NCBI RefSeq assembly: GCF_030555055.1
Contig: NZ_JAMOAO010000001.1
Coordinates: forward strand, 2,852,001-2,916,000
DNA length: 64,000 nt
Direction: 5' to 3'
DNA from: Nocardiopsis sp. YSL2
GTDB lineage: Bacteria > Actinomycetota > Actinomycetes > Streptosporangiales > Streptosporangiaceae
Part shown: in pieces, positions 46,603-55,713 of the stretch
Position numbering within the stretch: the stretch's first letter is position 1
How the letters are laid out: every line of letters starts with the position of its first letter
Made by a program: the position numbers and the translations under genes
Notes under the pieces: generated by a model
Databases searched by the model: none
Seen by the model: only the letters and a program-made list of their open reading frames with translations
What the model was told of the DNA's origin: nothing

Positions 46603-48431
46603 ACCAGCACGATCCACGCCCCGAGCCACCGGACGAGCAGACGCCTGTGCTGCCCGACGACATCCAGTTCCCCTACGCGGTGCAGCGCCCCGCACCCGGC
46701 GAGCCCACCGGCCCCCAGCACTCCCCGCAGGGCCCGGCCCCGCAGCCTCCGCCCGGACACCCCGTGCCGTCCTCGCAGCAGCCACCCGCCCCGTCGCCCT
46801 ACGCGCCGCCGGGACCGCCGCCGGTCCCGGGCACCTGGGGACCGCAGGGTCCCCCTCCTGCGTCGGGGCCGCAGGCGCCCCATGGTGCGCCAGCCGGGCA
46901 CGGGCCTCGGAGCGGTCCGGTACCCGGAGGGCACTCCGGGCCGCAGTCTCCCCAGGGATCCCAGCCCCCGTCGGGTCCGCAGGTGCCACCGCGTTCGCAG
47001 GGAGGGGTTCCCACGGGGCCGTCGGGGCCGCAGGCGTCCCAGTGGCCGTCGGGGGCGTACGCACCGCCGGCGCCCCAGGTACCCCGTGGGCCGCAGGTCC
47101 CCCCGCACGGCTCAGGCGAGCGGTCCGGGCCCGGGCCGCAGCCGCCCCCGACCGCTCAGGGCCCGTCCGGGCCGCAACTTCCCCATGGCGCGCCCCCGCC
47201 GCCGGGAGCGTACGCGCCGCAGGGGCCCGGGGGCGCCCGGGCTCCGCATCCGCCGACCGGGCAGCGGTATGCGTACCCGCCCGCTGCCCCGGACCCTCGC
47301 CTGTCCGGGCCGCAGGCCTCCCACGGCGGATCGGCCCCGAACACCGTGGCCAGTGACTCGGTGGCGGAGGCGTTCCTCTCCGGTGCGCCGATGCCCGCGC
47401 CGCCGCGCACCGCCCCGGAACCCCCGGCCGAACCGAGGTCCCGGCACGCGCCCCCCGCTTCGGCCGCGCCGTCGCGCGCTCCCGAACCCGAGCCCCGCGG
47501 AGCGCGGGACCGGTCGGTGTGGCCGGTGGAGGAGGCGTCCGGGCCCGCGGGGCCGAGCGCCCCCGCCGGGCCCGTGGAGCCGGAGCCCGTGGCGCCGACT
47601 CCCGCCGCGGAGCCGGACCCGCCGGTGGCCGAGGAGACGGTCGAGCCCGTCGAACCCGGTCCTCCTGCCGCGGTACCGGACTCCGCGCTCCGTGTGTCGG
47701 AGCCGGACGCCCCGGTGGCCGGTGACGGGCCCGAGTCCGCGGAACCGGCTGACCCGGTCGTGACGCCCCCTGAGCCCGGGACGGCCGTGTCGCCGCCTCC
47801 CGCGACGAGGCCCGACGCCTCCGTCTCCCAGGACGCGCACGGGCCCGCGGAACAGGCCGCTTCTGCCGCGTCCCCGGAACCACAGGCCGCCGTGTCGCCG
47901 CCCGCGGGTGCGGAGCCGGAGGTCCCCGTGTCCGAAGGGACACCCGGGTCCGGCGACACCGCACCCGAGCCGAGCGCTCCCGCCGCCGGCGAGCCGGAGG
48001 TCCCGGACGTGCCCGCGGCGACGGTCGACGCGGAGGCCACGGAGACGTTCGTCCGGCCCGCGCAGGCGTGGTTCGGGACCGGCTCGGACACCGCCGCACG
48101 CAGACCCCCGGCGGTCCGGCCGCCGCACCCCGGTACGCCGACGGTGGTCACCGTGCCCGGTGCGGGCGACTCCCCGAACCCGGACGCGGAGGAGACCGAC
48201 ACGTTCGTCGTGCGCGCCGCCGACCGGAGGGCGTCGGCCGCGACCCGTGGTGAAGCCGTTCCGTCGGCCCCGGACGCGGCCGCGCCCGTCGACGGGTCAC
48301 CCGCGGAACCCGAGCACGTCCCCGTGCCGGGCGGATACGAACAACGGATCATCGCGCTCGCCCCCGTCCCCGTCTCACGCTGGGGCAGGGCGCTCTTCGC
48401 CGCGACCGGCGGACGTCTGAACCTGGGGTGA
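46599..48431 (+). CDS. Pro-rich protein, EspI N-terminal-like without its ATPase domain
   Basis: A 610-residue low-complexity protein rich in Pro, Gly, Ala and Glu. The start (NQHDPRPEPPDEQTPVLPDDIQFPYAVQRP) and the end (RIIALAPVPVSRWGRALFAATGGRLNLG) resemble the disordered leader of EspI-type T7SS proteins, where the last stretch is normally followed by the MinD-like ATPase. Here the protein stops at that point. The ATPase-like part is in the preceding gene, which overlaps by 4 bases. A role as cytosolic regulator or scaffold of the secretion system is inferred. Confidence 0.6.
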   Translation: MNQHDPRPEPPDEQTPVLPDDIQFPYAVQRPAPGEPTGPQHSPQGPAPQPPPGHPVPSSQQPPAPSPYAPPGPPPVPGTWGPQGPPPASGPQAPHGAPAGHGPRSGPVPGGHSGPQSPQGSQPPSGPQVPPRSQGGVPTGPSGPQASQWPSGAYAPPAPQVPRGPQVPPHGSGERSGPGPQPPPTAQGPSGPQLPHGAPPPPGAYAPQGPGGARAPHPPTGQRYAYPPAAPDPRLSGPQASHGGSAPNTVASDSVAEAFLSGAPMPAPPRTAPEPPAEPRSRHAPPASAAPSRAPEPEPRGARDRSVWPVEEASGPAGPSAPAGPVEPEPVAPTPAAEPDPPVAEETVEPVEPGPPAAVPDSALRVSEPDAPVAGDGPESAEPADPVVTPPEPGTAVSPPPATRPDASVSQDAHGPAEQAASAASPEPQAAVSPPAGAEPEVPVSEGTPGSGDTAPEPSAPAAGEPEVPDVPAATVDAEATETFVRPAQAWFGTGSDTAARRPPAVRPPHPGTPTVVTVPGAGDSPNPDAEETDTFVVRAADRRASAATRGEAVPSAPDAAAPVDGSPAEPEHVPVPGGYEQRIIALAPVPVSRWGRALFAATGGRLNLG

Positions 48432-48700
48432 ACCCGTGGTCGGCTGACCTGGGGAGAGGCGCGCCCGCCTCCCCATGCGGACGCGCCTCCGGGGGTGCCG
48501 ACCAGCGGCACCTCCCCTCGTCCGGACGAGTGCGCGGGGCCGCCCTCTCGTGGGGGCCAGAGGACCCCGCGGTCCTCGTCCGGGGCGCCGACCGGGCCGT
48601 GTGCTTCCCCTCAGAGCCACACAGCGGTCGGCGCGACCGCCCGGCACCGGGTCCCTCCCCCCTCTGGTGGGACCGCGCGGCGCCGGACGGCGTCACATGG

Positions 48701-49444
48701 TCATCGCCGCCGCCTCCCCAGGCCGTCGAGCAGGGTCAGGGCCTCCCGGTGCGTGGGCGGCAGCGGCACGGACCACACGGCGACACCGTGTTCCCAGCCC
48801 GGACCCCGGCGCAGGACCTCCAACTCCCGGTCGACCTGTTCCGACCGTGACGCGACCACCGCGATCCGGCCCCGGTCGACCACGCACACCGACTCCCCGC
48901 GGCTGAAGTACCGCCGCAGCTCGTAGCCGAGCACGATGAGCCGTGCCGCCCGCCGCCACGGGTCGATCGACGGGTCCAGGGCCAGAACGACGAGCTGGTG
49001 GCCCAGCGCCGACGGGGCCGTGCCCTCCGGCGACCGGTAGAGTTCACCGACGCGTGTGCGCAGGTAGGCAGGCGTGCCCAGCCCGGTCAGCGGATCCTGG
49101 CAGTGGTCCTGGGTACGTCCGGCGTCGACCCATCCCTCGGCCAGGGCCCGGACGAGTTCGAACGGCGCGTGCTCCCATCCGGCGACCCCGGTGAACGCCG
49201 CCAGGTCGGCCAGGCTGTGGCCGATGTCGACCCCCGACCTCCCCCGGGCCTCACCCAGGCGGGTGCAGGGATCGACCAGGTCGGCCCCCGACGTGTAGGC
49301 CTCGCACACCGTGTCGACGGAAGGCGTCCACCATCCGCCGGGCGGGTCCCATCCGGCCTCCTGGCTGCGCCGCCCCCACGCGGCGCGCAGCTCGTGGGCG
49401 TGGGCCGTACGGCCGCACCCGGCACTGACTTCCGTCTCGCCCAT
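48701..49444 (-). CDS. Degenerate GGDEF-like protein, unknown function
   Basis: A 247-residue soluble protein. DPLTGLGTPAYLRTRVGELYR matches the opening motif of GGDEF domains (DxLTGLxNR), but no GG(D/E)EF site follows, so it is not a cyclase. It is divergent from the sigma-factor fusion gene across 205 bp. Its pairing with that gene may indicate a common signalling function. The gap 48432-48700 before it shows no gene. Confidence 0.5.
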   Translation of the reverse strand: MGETEVSAGCGRTAHAHELRAAWGRRSQEAGWDPPGGWWTPSVDTVCEAYTSGADLVDPCTRLGEARGRSGVDIGHSLADLAAFTGVAGWEHAPFELVRALAEGWVDAGRTQDHCQDPLTGLGTPAYLRTRVGELYRSPEGTAPSALGHQLVVLALDPSIDPWRRAARLIVLGYELRRYFSRGESVCVVDRGRIAVVASRSEQVDRELEVLRRGPGWEHGVAVWSVPLPPTHREALTLLDGLGRRRR

Positions 49445-49649
49445 GGCTCCGCTCCCGGTCGGTGGATCTCTCCGGGCGAGAGGCGGGGTCCGCGCCCCCG
49501 CGGTGGACCGCCCCTCTCGCCTTCGACCTAAATACGGAGATCGGTGGCGACCATGACGCGGATGCGGGATATTTTTTCGAGCACGAGTTTTCTGACCCCC
49601 GACCAGCGTTCCTTCTGGCTTGTGGCGGGATCGATGAGAGAGGGCGCTG

Positions 49650-52532
49650 GTGACCGACGCCGACGGCAATCACACAGAGGTACTCCTCGGTGACGCTGAA
49701 ATCATCAAGCGGGTCCGCGGCGGTGACACCGGTGCCTACGCCACGCTCTACGAGCGCCACGCGGCCGCCTCGCGCGGCCTCGCCCGGCAGCTGCTCCGCG
49801 GCGACGCGGAGGTCGAGGACGCGGTCGCGGAGGCCTTCACCCGCGTCCTGAGCGTCATCCAGCGGGGCTCCGGCCCCACGGACTCCTTCCGCCCCTACCT
49901 GCTCACCGCCGTGCGCAACGCCGCCTACGACCGCGGCCGGGGCGACAAGCGCCAGGTCGTCACGGACGACATGGAGAGCTACGACTCCGGTGAGCCGTTC
50001 GTGGATCCCGCTCTGGAGGGCCTCGAACGCTCTTTGATCGCGCGTGCCTTCCTCTCCCTCCCCGAGCGCTGGCAGTCCGTGCTCTGGCACACCGAGATCG
50101 AGGGCATCAAGCCGGCCGAGGCCGCGCCCATCCTCGGGATGAACGCCAACGGCGTCGCCGCCCTGGCCTACCGCGCCAGGGAAGGGCTCCGACAGGCCTA
50201 TCTCCAGATGCACCTGGCGGGCGGCGCGGCGCCCGAGGCGTGCCGCCCCGCCCTCAACCTGCTCGGCGCCTACGTCCGCGGCGGCCTGTCCAAGCGCGAC
50301 ACGGCCAAGGTCGACAGCCACATGGACGGCTGCGCGGACTGCCGCGAGGTGTACGCGGAGCTCATGGACGTCAACGTCGGACTGCGCGGGGTCGTTCTGC
50401 CGATCTTCGTCGGCGCGGGCGCCGCGGGCTACCTGGCGACCACACCCGGGGGCGCGGCCACCGGGGCGATGTGGAGCCGCATGTCCCGGAGCCAGCAGCA
50501 GCTGACGGCCGGGACCACCGCCGCGGCCGGGATGGCGGTGGCGATCGCCCTCGCCCTGGTCGGAGGCCAGGAACCGCTGCGGGAGGAGGAGACGGCCCCC
50601 GCGGCGGCGCCTCCCGCCCATGCCGCCCCGCCGGACGACCCGCCGCCGGGTGCCCCCGCCGATCCGCCCGGAACCCCGGCGGGGGCACCGGCGGACCCGC
50701 CGCCCGACGAGTCCCCCGACGCCGACCCGCCGCCCGCCCCCAGCGAGGCCCGGCCCCCGGCCGACATCCCCGAGGACGAACTCCCGTTGGAGGAGGCGCC
50801 CGGCCCCCTGTTCGCGGCGGGGATCGACCCGGTGGGCGCGCTGATCCCGGGCGAGGACGGTGTCATGGTCCTGGACGTGCGCAACATCGGCGCGGCCACG
50901 ATCGAGGACGTCGTCGCCCTCATCACCCTGCCGCCGGGGGTCTCGATGATCGCCGGCGGAGGGGCCGGAGCGGCCGTGCCCGCGACCGTGGGGAACGGTG
51001 ACTGGAGCTGCGCCGCGGAAGCGGACGGCGGCCGCTGCGTGCACGCGGGCATGGAGGCGGGCGAGGACGGGACCCAGTTCTTCGACGTGCGCGTGGCTCC
51101 CGACGCCGACCTCGGTGTCCCCGCGGACGTGACCGTCTCCTCGGGGGACGTCACCGCCACGGCGACGGGCGAGCGGGGCGTGAGCGCGCAGGGAGTGGCC
51201 GCGCGTTACGCGACGGCGGGACGGGTCCGGACCGAGACGGTCGGCAACGCCCTCATGACCTGTGTCGAACCGGAGTCCCCGCACTGGCCCTGGCCCTGGT
51301 GGGGGCGCCCCGGTACCCCCGGTGCGGAGCCGGGGGAGCCCCCGGAGGTGCCCGGGGAGCCCCCGGAGGTGCCCGGGCTCGGCGGCTCCGACGGGGCCGG
51401 TACCCCCGGCGACGTGCCCGGTGGAGCGGTCGGCGGGAGTGACGGCGGTGATCTGCGGCGGGCCCCCTCGGACCCGGGCGGTCCCCTCAGCCCAGGGCAG
51501 GAGAGCACGCCAGGGATGTCTGAGGAAAGTGTTCTCTCCGGGGCGGATGTGACACCGCAGGCGCCGGATCACGAATCGGACAACGATGTGCCCGTTCCGA
51601 CGTCGGCGCCCGGCGCTCCCTCCGCTCCCGAGAGTGACGGGGCCGAGGAGTCCGACGGGCCCGAGGACGGCTACCCCGGCCCCTCGCCGAGCGCCCTTCC
51701 GGAGGTCGAGCAGGGCGGCACGGACGGTCCCTGTGCCCAGGCCCGGGCCCGGAAGGGCGACCGCCGCGACAACGACCACTGGGAGATGTCCGCGCTCGAC
51801 CGCGACTGGGATCCCACCACCGCGTCGTCCAGTTCCGCGACCTGGCGGCTGCCCGAGGGAGGGTCCGTGCGCTGGGCGGGACTGTACTTCTCCGGCGGGG
51901 GCGCGCCCGACGCGGCCACCGCTCGGATCAAGGGCCCCGGCATGGTCTCCTACGCCGATGTCGAGGCCGCCGACACGACCGTCGCCGACCTGCCCGGCTA
52001 CCCCGCCTACCAGGCCTTCGCCGACGTCACCGACCTCGTGCGGGCCCACGGCGGCGGTGAGTGGTGGGTGGCCGACGTCCCCGCCCGGGAGGGCCGCGCG
52101 GTCTACGCCGGGTGGAGCCTGGTGGTCGTGATGGAGGACCCGGAGGTCGGCTCCTACCAGCAGGCCATGGTCCTGGACGAGACCGGCGCGGTCTTCCAGG
52201 ACCCGGACGGGCTCGGTTTCCCGGTGTCGGGCCTGCTGCCGGCGTCGGTTCCGGCCGTGGTCGACGTGGTCGCCTGGGAGGGCGACGACGAGCTCCACGG
52301 GGACCGGGTGACCGTGGACGGCCGGGTGCTGGTCCCCCAGGACGGGTACGCGACCGGCGACAACGCCTTCGTCGGGTCGGCGCGCGGCGCGGTCGGCGAC
52401 CCCATGGCCTTCGGAACCGACGTGCTCCGGACCGCGCCGGTGCTCGGGCGCGAGTCGGAGTTGCGCGTCGCCTCGGAGGGGGACGCCGTGCTGATCGGTG
52501 TCGTGGCGGTGACGGCGCCCATGCGGACCTGA
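49650..52532 (+). CDS. ECF sigma factor fused to anti-sigma, membrane helix and adhesin-like extracellular domain
   Basis: A 960-residue single polypeptide with GTG start. Residues about 15-185 are an ECF sigma factor (region 2 AYATLYERHAAASRGLARQLL; region 4 LPERWQSVLWHTEIEGIKPAEAAPIL). Residues about 195-245 hold a zinc-finger anti-sigma motif (H-x3-C-x2-C in SHMDGCADC). A membrane helix follows at about 285-310 (TAAAGMAVAIALALVGG), then a Pro-rich linker, a DUF11-like repeat domain (about 390-500), a Pro/Gly/Glu linker with repeated PPEVPGE units, and a beta-rich terminal domain of about 240 residues with YQAFADVTDLVRAHGGGEW, like surface-protein N-domains. One-protein sigma/anti-sigma fusions are known in actinobacteria; the outer domain would sense a surface or cell-wall signal. 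Release of the sigma part would need proteolysis. Confidence 0.8.
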   Translation: MTDADGNHTEVLLGDAEIIKRVRGGDTGAYATLYERHAAASRGLARQLLRGDAEVEDAVAEAFTRVLSVIQRGSGPTDSFRPYLLTAVRNAAYDRGRGDKRQVVTDDMESYDSGEPFVDPALEGLERSLIARAFLSLPERWQSVLWHTEIEGIKPAEAAPILGMNANGVAALAYRAREGLRQAYLQMHLAGGAAPEACRPALNLLGAYVRGGLSKRDTAKVDSHMDGCADCREVYAELMDVNVGLRGVVLPIFVGAGAAGYLATTPGGAATGAMWSRMSRSQQQLTAGTTAAAGMAVAIALALVGGQEPLREEETAPAAAPPAHAAPPDDPPPGAPADPPGTPAGAPADPPPDESPDADPPPAPSEARPPADIPEDELPLEEAPGPLFAAGIDPVGALIPGEDGVMVLDVRNIGAATIEDVVALITLPPGVSMIAGGGAGAAVPATVGNGDWSCAAEADGGRCVHAGMEAGEDGTQFFDVRVAPDADLGVPADVTVSSGDVTATATGERGVSAQGVAARYATAGRVRTETVGNALMTCVEPESPHWPWPWWGRPGTPGAEPGEPPEVPGEPPEVPGLGGSDGAGTPGDVPGGAVGGSDGGDLRRAPSDPGGPLSPGQESTPGMSEESVLSGADVTPQAPDHESDNDVPVPTSAPGAPSAPESDGAEESDGPEDGYPGPSPSALPEVEQGGTDGPCAQARARKGDRRDNDHWEMSALDRDWDPTTASSSSATWRLPEGGSVRWAGLYFSGGGAPDAATARIKGPGMVSYADVEAADTTVADLPGYPAYQAFADVTDLVRAHGGGEWWVADVPAREGRAVYAGWSLVVVMEDPEVGSYQQAMVLDETGAVFQDPDGLGFPVSGLLPASVPAVVDVVAWEGDDELHGDRVTVDGRVLVPQDGYATGDNAFVGSARGAVGDPMAFGTDVLRTAPVLGRESELRVASEGDAVLIGVVAVTAPMRT

Positions 52533-52728
52533 CAGCGGGTCCGCCGGTGCCGCCGCGGTGACGCTCCGTGGACCCGGCTCACCGGGACGGATGCCGAAAT
52601 CCGACTATGCGTGCCTAGTAAGTAACTCTCAGTATTTGAAGGTGGCACACAAAACGAGACAGTTTTGGCTAGGCTGTGCCCCGGCCATGGATATGGCCCA
52701 GAGTTGATAGGGAAGGGGGCGGTGTCAC

Positions 52729-54456
52729 GTGGACCGCTGCGCGTTGTTCGTCGACGCGGGGTACCTTCTCGCTGACGGCGCGATGGCCGTACACGGAACC
52801 CGCAACCGGGACTCCGTCTCCTGGGACTACTCCGGACTCGTCCAGTTCCTCAACGAGGTCGCGCGCGACCGCACCGGCCTGCCGCTGCTGCGGTGCTACT
52901 GGTACGAGGCCGTCGCCGACGATCGCCGCACGCAGGAACAGGACGGCATCGCCGACATCCCGGGCATCAAGTTCCGCGCGGCGCGGATCAGGCCCGGACG
53001 GCGCGAGGGCGTGGAGAGCTACGTCCAACGGGACCTCACGACCCTGGCCCGCACCGGCGTCCTGTGCGACGCCGTCCTGGTCAGCGGGGACGAGGACATG
53101 GCGTCGGTCGTCGCGGACGTGCAGGACCTCGGCGTGCGCGTCACCGTCGTGCACATCTCCGTCGAGGGCAACTGGACGATCTCCCGCCAGCTGCGCCGCG
53201 AATGCGACGACCTCATCGAGATCGGCGCCGGCCACCTCCGGCCGCACGTGAACCTGCTCACCGGCAGTGAGGCCTCCCAGGAGAGCGCCTCCAAGACCAC
53301 CACGCCGTTCGCCAACGGCCGCGCCCGCTCGGCGCCCGAGACCCCCCGCCAGCCCGTGGTCGCCCAGCCCGGTGCGAGCCGGGTCGAGCCGGCCACCACG
53401 TCCAGCGGGGGCCTGGAGGCGATGTTCGCCGAAACCGGCGGGCAGCCCGCGCCCCAGGGCAGCGCCATGGACCAGCTGCGCGCCATGCGCAGGTCGCTCG
53501 CACAGCAGCGCGGCGGCGGGGACCACCTGGCCGGGCGCGGTGCCGACTCCCAGCCGTCCGGTCCGATCGACGCCAACGGGTTTCCGTCCGGGGGACAGCC
53601 CGCCATGGGCGGCGGCCGCTATCCGGGCACGTCCGCGGGCGGGGCGCCCTCGACCCCCAACGGCCAGGGGAACTACCCGATGACGGGCTCCCACGGCGGT
53701 CTGGGCCGGCCGGAGGGCTACACCCTGCCGGGCAGACAGGCCCCCACGGGGAACGGCCAGCCGATGGGCAACGGGCAGCCGATGACCGGGGCCCAGCGAC
53801 CGTACTCGCCGGGGACGGGCCCGCAGCGCTCCTTCGCGGGCGGTACCGGACCGCAACAGTCCTTCGCCGGTGGGACCGGGCCACAACAGTCCTTCGCGTC
53901 GGGGACGGGACCACAGCCCTCGTTCGCCGCCGACCCCCAGACGGGACACGCGCCACCGCAGAGAAGCGCGCCACCGCCGGAACAGCGGTTCGGACCCGGG
54001 GACGACTCCGGTTTCGGGGGTGGGCACGAGACAAACCCTACCTATGGGACCAGTACGGAAACTGACGCCGCACGACGCGGCGGGCCGGCACCCGGATACG
54101 GGGTGCGGCCGCCTACTGGTCCCGACCACGACACCGTCCGGTACGGTACCGACGGTTATCAGGAACCGCGTTCAAGTCCTGGATATCCCCAGCAGAGCGG
54201 TCCCGGCGCGAATACCGTTGACGAAGCGGTGCATGTCGCGCACAAAGAAGGGAACGACTTCGCGGAGTCGATCGCCCGCGAGGCGCCCGCCCTGTGGGTG
54301 GAGGCCGTTCTCGCGCGTAGGCCCCGGATGCCCTCCGATCTGGAGGCGCGTCTGCTCCAGGGGTCCTCGCTACCGATCGACCACCTGTTGCGCGACGAGG
54401 TCCGGGACGGACTGCGCCAGGGGTTCTGGCAGGCACTGGAGCGCGCCAGGCCCTGA
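52729..54456 (+). CDS. NYN-domain (PIN-like) putative RNase with long disordered C-terminus
   Basis: A 575-residue protein with GTG start. Residues 1-165 are a NYN domain: CALFVDAGYLLADG and VSGDEDMASVVADVQDLG carry the acidic residues expected for metal-dependent RNase activity. From about 185 to 500 it is low-complexity (Gly, Pro, Gln, Ser), including repeats of a GTGPQQSFA-type unit at about 365-400. A helical end (SIAREAPALWVEAVLARRPRMPSDLEARLL) follows. The architecture suggests an RNA-processing enzyme that uses its tail for assembly. It precedes the TPR-like gene by 26 bp. Confidence 0.75.
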   Translation: MDRCALFVDAGYLLADGAMAVHGTRNRDSVSWDYSGLVQFLNEVARDRTGLPLLRCYWYEAVADDRRTQEQDGIADIPGIKFRAARIRPGRREGVESYVQRDLTTLARTGVLCDAVLVSGDEDMASVVADVQDLGVRVTVVHISVEGNWTISRQLRRECDDLIEIGAGHLRPHVNLLTGSEASQESASKTTTPFANGRARSAPETPRQPVVAQPGASRVEPATTSSGGLEAMFAETGGQPAPQGSAMDQLRAMRRSLAQQRGGGDHLAGRGADSQPSGPIDANGFPSGGQPAMGGGRYPGTSAGGAPSTPNGQGNYPMTGSHGGLGRPEGYTLPGRQAPTGNGQPMGNGQPMTGAQRPYSPGTGPQRSFAGGTGPQQSFAGGTGPQQSFASGTGPQPSFAADPQTGHAPPQRSAPPPEQRFGPGDDSGFGGGHETNPTYGTSTETDAARRGGPAPGYGVRPPTGPDHDTVRYGTDGYQEPRSSPGYPQQSGPGANTVDEAVHVAHKEGNDFAESIAREAPALWVEAVLARRPRMPSDLEARLLQGSSLPIDHLLRDEVRDGLRQGFWQALERARP

Positions 54457-54482
54457 GCGGCGCGTGGGAGTGCGAGTAGGGG

Positions 54483-55055
54483 ATGGCGGCGATGCGGTTG
54501 ACGCACGTGACGACGGCGGAGCTCGATCGTCTGGAGTTCCATGCCGTCAGGTCCGGCGAACACGGAGGAGTCGCCGCCCAGCTACTGGAGCTGGCCAACC
54601 GGGTCGACGCCGGTAGTGAGATCGGCCGCGCGGAGCTGTTCGTCCGGGCGGGGGAGCAGTGGGAGATCGCGCAGGAGTTCGAGCGTGCCTGCGCGGCCTA
54701 CCAGCGGGCGATCGACGACGGCGGCTCCACGGTGATCGACGCGCGCGCCCTGCGCGCAGGCGCGCTCCTGCACCTGGACGAAGTGGAGCGGGCACAGGCG
54801 CAGCTCAAACGCCTGGAGACCGAGGGGCCGCACGGCCTGTCCACCCACATCCACATCGCGGAGGCGCTCTACGCCCACGACGACCTGGAAGGCGCCGAGA
54901 GGTGGGCCACAGCCGGCGCCCGCCGGCACGTCGATGGCGAGGTGACCCCCTACGTGCACGATCTGCTGATGGAGCTGCTGCGCATCCGGTTCCGTATCCG
55001 CACCGATCTCGGGTTGGACGAGGACGATCTGGACGAGTGGGCCGATGCGCTCTGA
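54483..55055 (+). CDS. TPR-like helical protein, unknown function
   Basis: A 190-residue acidic all-helical protein with TPR-like repeats (EQWEIAQEFERACAAYQRAIDDGG; ALLHLDEVERAQAQLKRLE; HIAEALYAHDDLEGAERWA). It is probably a protein-interaction module and may be co-transcribed with the NYN gene. Start at ATG 54483 or 54492. Confidence 0.6.
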   Translation: MAAMRLTHVTTAELDRLEFHAVRSGEHGGVAAQLLELANRVDAGSEIGRAELFVRAGEQWEIAQEFERACAAYQRAIDDGGSTVIDARALRAGALLHLDEVERAQAQLKRLETEGPHGLSTHIHIAEALYAHDDLEGAERWATAGARRHVDGEVTPYVHDLLMELLRIRFRIRTDLGLDEDDLDEWADAL

Positions 55056-55321
55056 GCGCGTGCGTCCCCCGCGGCGCCGCACCGCGCCGCCCGGCCACAC
55101 CACCCCACCGCCCCGGCGGCCGCACCACGACCGTCGGGAACTTCACCACGCGCCCTGATCGCCATCGCCCCCACGGGGGCCTAGTCTGAGTCCGGCCGCC
55201 TTCCCGCGGCGTCCGAGCCCTTGCCCGAACCCCCCGCTGTGGCGGGGGTCCGAGGCGTGCCATACCACGCCCCCGGTGTGCTCATCCTCGTCCGGGTGGA
55301 ACCCGAGAAATCGGCGACACG

Positions 55322-55367
55322 CCATCATCTTGCGGTGTTCCGAGGCGCCATCCCCTAGATGTAGTAT
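55322..55367. promoter_or_regulatory. Candidate NrdR boxes upstream of nrdA
   Basis: Read on the minus strand, 55352-55367 contains ACTACATCTAG, close to actinobacterial NrdR boxes. About 30 bp upstream, ATCATCTTG near 55324-55333 followed by GGTGT is a poorer second box. A spacing of about three helical turns is what NrdR needs. TAGTAT at 55362-55367 may also be the -10 element, so binding would block the promoter. Inferred from motif resemblance. Confidence 0.4.
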
Positions 55368-55374
55368 CGGGCCC

Positions 55375-55546
55375 GCTGGTGGTTCACCCCGCGGGGTGAG
55401 GCGAGAGGGAACCCGGTGTGAATCCGGGGCTGCCCCGCAGCGGTAAGTGGGAACGAAGGCCGTCACACGCACTGGGAACCCCTGAGAGTGCCCGGGAAGC
55501 GACAGTCGGTAGGCCGCCCACGAGCCCGAAGACCTGCCACCGGCGC
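55375..55546 (+). promoter_or_regulatory. Adenosylcobalamin (B12) riboswitch
   Basis: The stretch has the conserved blocks of cobalamin riboswitches in order: GAGAGGGAACCCGGTGTGAA, then CCGGGGCTGCCCCGCAGCGG (the B12 box region), CACTGG, CGGGAAGCGACAGTCGG, and GCCCGAAGACCTGCC near the 3' end. GGTGG at the start pairs with CCACC at the end. Behind it, GCGCACG/CGTGCGC (55545-55563) could be part of the expression platform. Bound AdoCbl would switch off nrdAB, so the class I enzyme is made when B12 is short. Confidence 0.92.
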
Positions 55547-55713
55547 GCACGCCAGACGTGCGCCGACGACGGGGCTTCGAGGGTGAGCCGCGCCGACCCA
55601 CCGGTCCGTCGACCGCTCGCATCCAGTGCGTCGGTCCCCCCGGTGTGCCGTGCGCCTTGCTGACTCGTGTCCCCTCCCCGCCGGGACTCTTCTACCGAGG
55701 TTGGAGCCGCTGT

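Noticed and set aside
48428..48926. Continuation of the EspI-like protein by a frameshift beyond 48431
   Set aside because: None of the three frames after the stop encodes a P-loop or any MinD-like segment, so the protein really ends there.
55545..55563. Independent rho-independent terminator after the B12 riboswitch
   Set aside because: The hairpin is short and has no T tract; it is better regarded as part of the expression platform, possibly hiding downstream sequence.
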